A stretch of DNA of 7,024 nucleotides from Actinomycetes bacterium. GTDB taxonomy: Bacteria; Actinomycetota; Acidimicrobiia; Acidimicrobiales; RAAP-2. The notes beneath the pieces were generated by a model. That model searched no databases. It was not told where the DNA came from and was given only the letters and a program-made list of their open reading frames with translations. Positions 6,267-7,024 of this stretch are shown in pieces. Positions within the stretch are counted from its first letter, which is position 1. Each line of letters starts with the position of its first letter. Where the stretch lies: the NCBI GenBank assembly GCA_021784205.1, contig JAJXTB010000122.1:1-7024 (forward strand). The letters run 5' to 3'. Position numbers and translations under genes: made by a program.

Positions 6267-7024
6267 TCAGCCGCCGACCGGCCCGCCGTCGAGCACCGTG
6301 GCGAGCCCGACGAGCTCCTCGCCCCACCCCTTGGACTCCCTGGTCGCGAGAGTCGCGAGCAGGGCCCGGCGGACCGCGGCCTGCCCGATCGGCGAGACGA
6401 CTCGCGCGGCCCCGGCGAGGGCGACGAGGGCCCGCTCGTCCTCGGGCGTCGCGGGTCGGGCGAGCAGCTGGGCCGCGAGCTGGCTGAGCGCCTGGTCGAC
6501 GTCGACGCTGCCCTCGCCACCCAGGGCGGACATCGCGAGCCGCGCCACGACGTCCTCGCCGAAGTCAGCGGTGGTGAACACGCCCTCGCGCCCGTTTCCG
6601 TACGTGACGCGCCAGTCGAAGGGGCCGGTGCGCCGCACCCGGAACTCGACCGTGCGCCGCCGGGTCGTCGGGCGATGCGTGGTCGTGACGACCAGCACGT
6701 CGTCGTCTCGCGCGACGGCGAGGTCGTAGTGGCCGCGCGAGGTGCGCGCCGCTAGCCCGCAGGTCGCGAACTCGGCCGCGGCGGCGGCCCCGACGCGCTC
6801 GTCGGTCGTGCGCGCCAGGTCCACGGCGCGGCGCCAGATAGCCTCGCCGGCGATGCCGTGGTTGGTGGAGCGCACCGGCGCGAGGCGCTCGACGAAGGCC
6901 GCCTCGACGTCCTCGCCGAGGAGACGGCGCACCGCGTCGATGGCGACGGCCGCGTAGCGCAGCACGATCGCCGTCTCGATCTCGCCGGGGTCGGCGAAGA
7001 ACCAGGCGCAGCTCGTGAAGCTGT
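6267..7024 (-). CDS. C-terminal part of a probable GH57-type protein with DUF3536-like region (partial)
   Basis: The frame enters from beyond the right edge and stops at the TGA at 6267, leaving 251 complete codons. At the edge it reads SFTSCAWFFADPGEIE followed by TAIVLRYAAVAIDAV, which resembles the TSCGWFF-x-x-x-x-x-IET-x-x-VLRYA pattern of DUF3536, the C-terminal region of a group of GH57 glycoside-hydrolase-like proteins. The later VFTTADFGEDVVARL also fits that region. The catalytic GH57 barrel would lie outside the window, so enzyme activity (amylase, glucanotransferase or branching enzyme are the known GH57 types) cannot be judged. The GTG at 6965 is internal, because the similarity begins upstream of it. 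Its position 28 bp before glgP supports a shared role in alpha-glucan metabolism. The last residues, VLDGGPVGG, are encoded by the 24-bp repeat also found in glgP. Confidence 0.65.
   Translation of the reverse strand, partial: SFTSCAWFFADPGEIETAIVLRYAAVAIDAVRRLLGEDVEAAFVERLAPVRSTNHGIAGEAIWRRAVDLARTTDERVGAAAAAEFATCGLAARTSRGHYDLAVARDDDVLVVTTTHRPTTRRRTVEFRVRRTGPFDWRVTYGNGREGVFTTADFGEDVVARLAMSALGGEGSVDVDQALSQLAAQLLARPATPEDERALVALAGAARVVSPIGQAAVRRALLATLATRESKGWGEELVGLATVLDGGPVGG
6275..6298 (-). repeat. 24-bp exact direct repeat, copy at the end of the GH57-type gene
   Basis: This copy is identical to 5902-5925 and is read in the same frame, giving VLDGGPV followed by two glycines and the stop codon. 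Bases on both sides differ between the copies, so the identity ends sharply. Confidence 0.85.

Noticed and set aside
5225..6487. Long plus-strand open frame of 420 codons opposite glgP
   Set aside because: It is a shadow of the glgP codon pattern, rich in Arg, Val and Glu, crosses the glgP/GH57 gene boundary and has no recognisable domain.
6267..6965. Complete 232-residue protein starting at GTG 6965
   Set aside because: The frame remains open to the window edge and the conserved TSCAWFF block lies upstream of that GTG, so it is the end of a longer protein.

Overview
This is a GC-rich window from a bacterial chromosome, most likely an actinomycete-type (Actinomycetota) genome. The pointers are GTG starts with actinobacterial-style leaderless promoters, a TetR/DHA2-MFS efflux pair, and a short-form alpha-glucan phosphorylase beside a GH57/DUF3536-type protein. 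An uncultured Acidimicrobiia-like lineage is possible, but the sequence alone does not settle it.

Layout, left to right. (1) Positions 16-1533, minus strand: a complete 14-helix DHA2-family drug/proton antiporter. (2) Positions 1534-1602: a divergent control region with a 25-bp imperfect dyad (1570-1594), a good operator candidate, and a small second dyad over a possible -10 element. (3) Positions 1603-2220, plus strand: a TetR-family regulator that appears broken. The DNA-binding half can be aligned without gaps through the helix-turn-helix, but it carries a TAG exactly at the conserved tyrosine and a TGA four codons later, while the ligand-binding half stays open. (4) Positions 2217-2269: two copies of GTGACGTCAC arranged as a 12-bp inverted repeat. 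(5) Positions 2390-3175, plus: a class I SAM-dependent methyltransferase. (6) Positions 3245-4090, plus: a sugar-nucleotidyltransferase-like protein behind a clear TTGACG-17-TACCGT leaderless promoter. (7) Positions 4097-6238, minus: alpha-glucan phosphorylase (glgP), convergent with gene 6 with only 6 bp between the stop codons. (8) Positions 6267 to the window end, minus: the C-terminal part of a probable GH57-type protein with a DUF3536-like region, 28 bp upstream of glgP and probably in one operon with it.

Functional picture. The right third is an alpha-glucan (glycogen/maltodextrin) module: a GH57-like protein followed by a phosphorylase releasing glucose-1-phosphate. The nucleotidyltransferase opposite could act on a sugar-1-phosphate, but nothing in the sequence links it to this pathway. 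The left third was once a self-regulated efflux locus; with the repressor apparently dead, the antiporter may be constitutive or under another control.

I found no mobile element, CRISPR array, RNA gene or clearly new multi-gene system. The points most worth checking are the decayed repressor with its surviving operator, the paired GTGACGTCAC sites, and an exact 24-bp direct repeat shared in the same reading frame by glgP and the last codons of the gene upstream of it.
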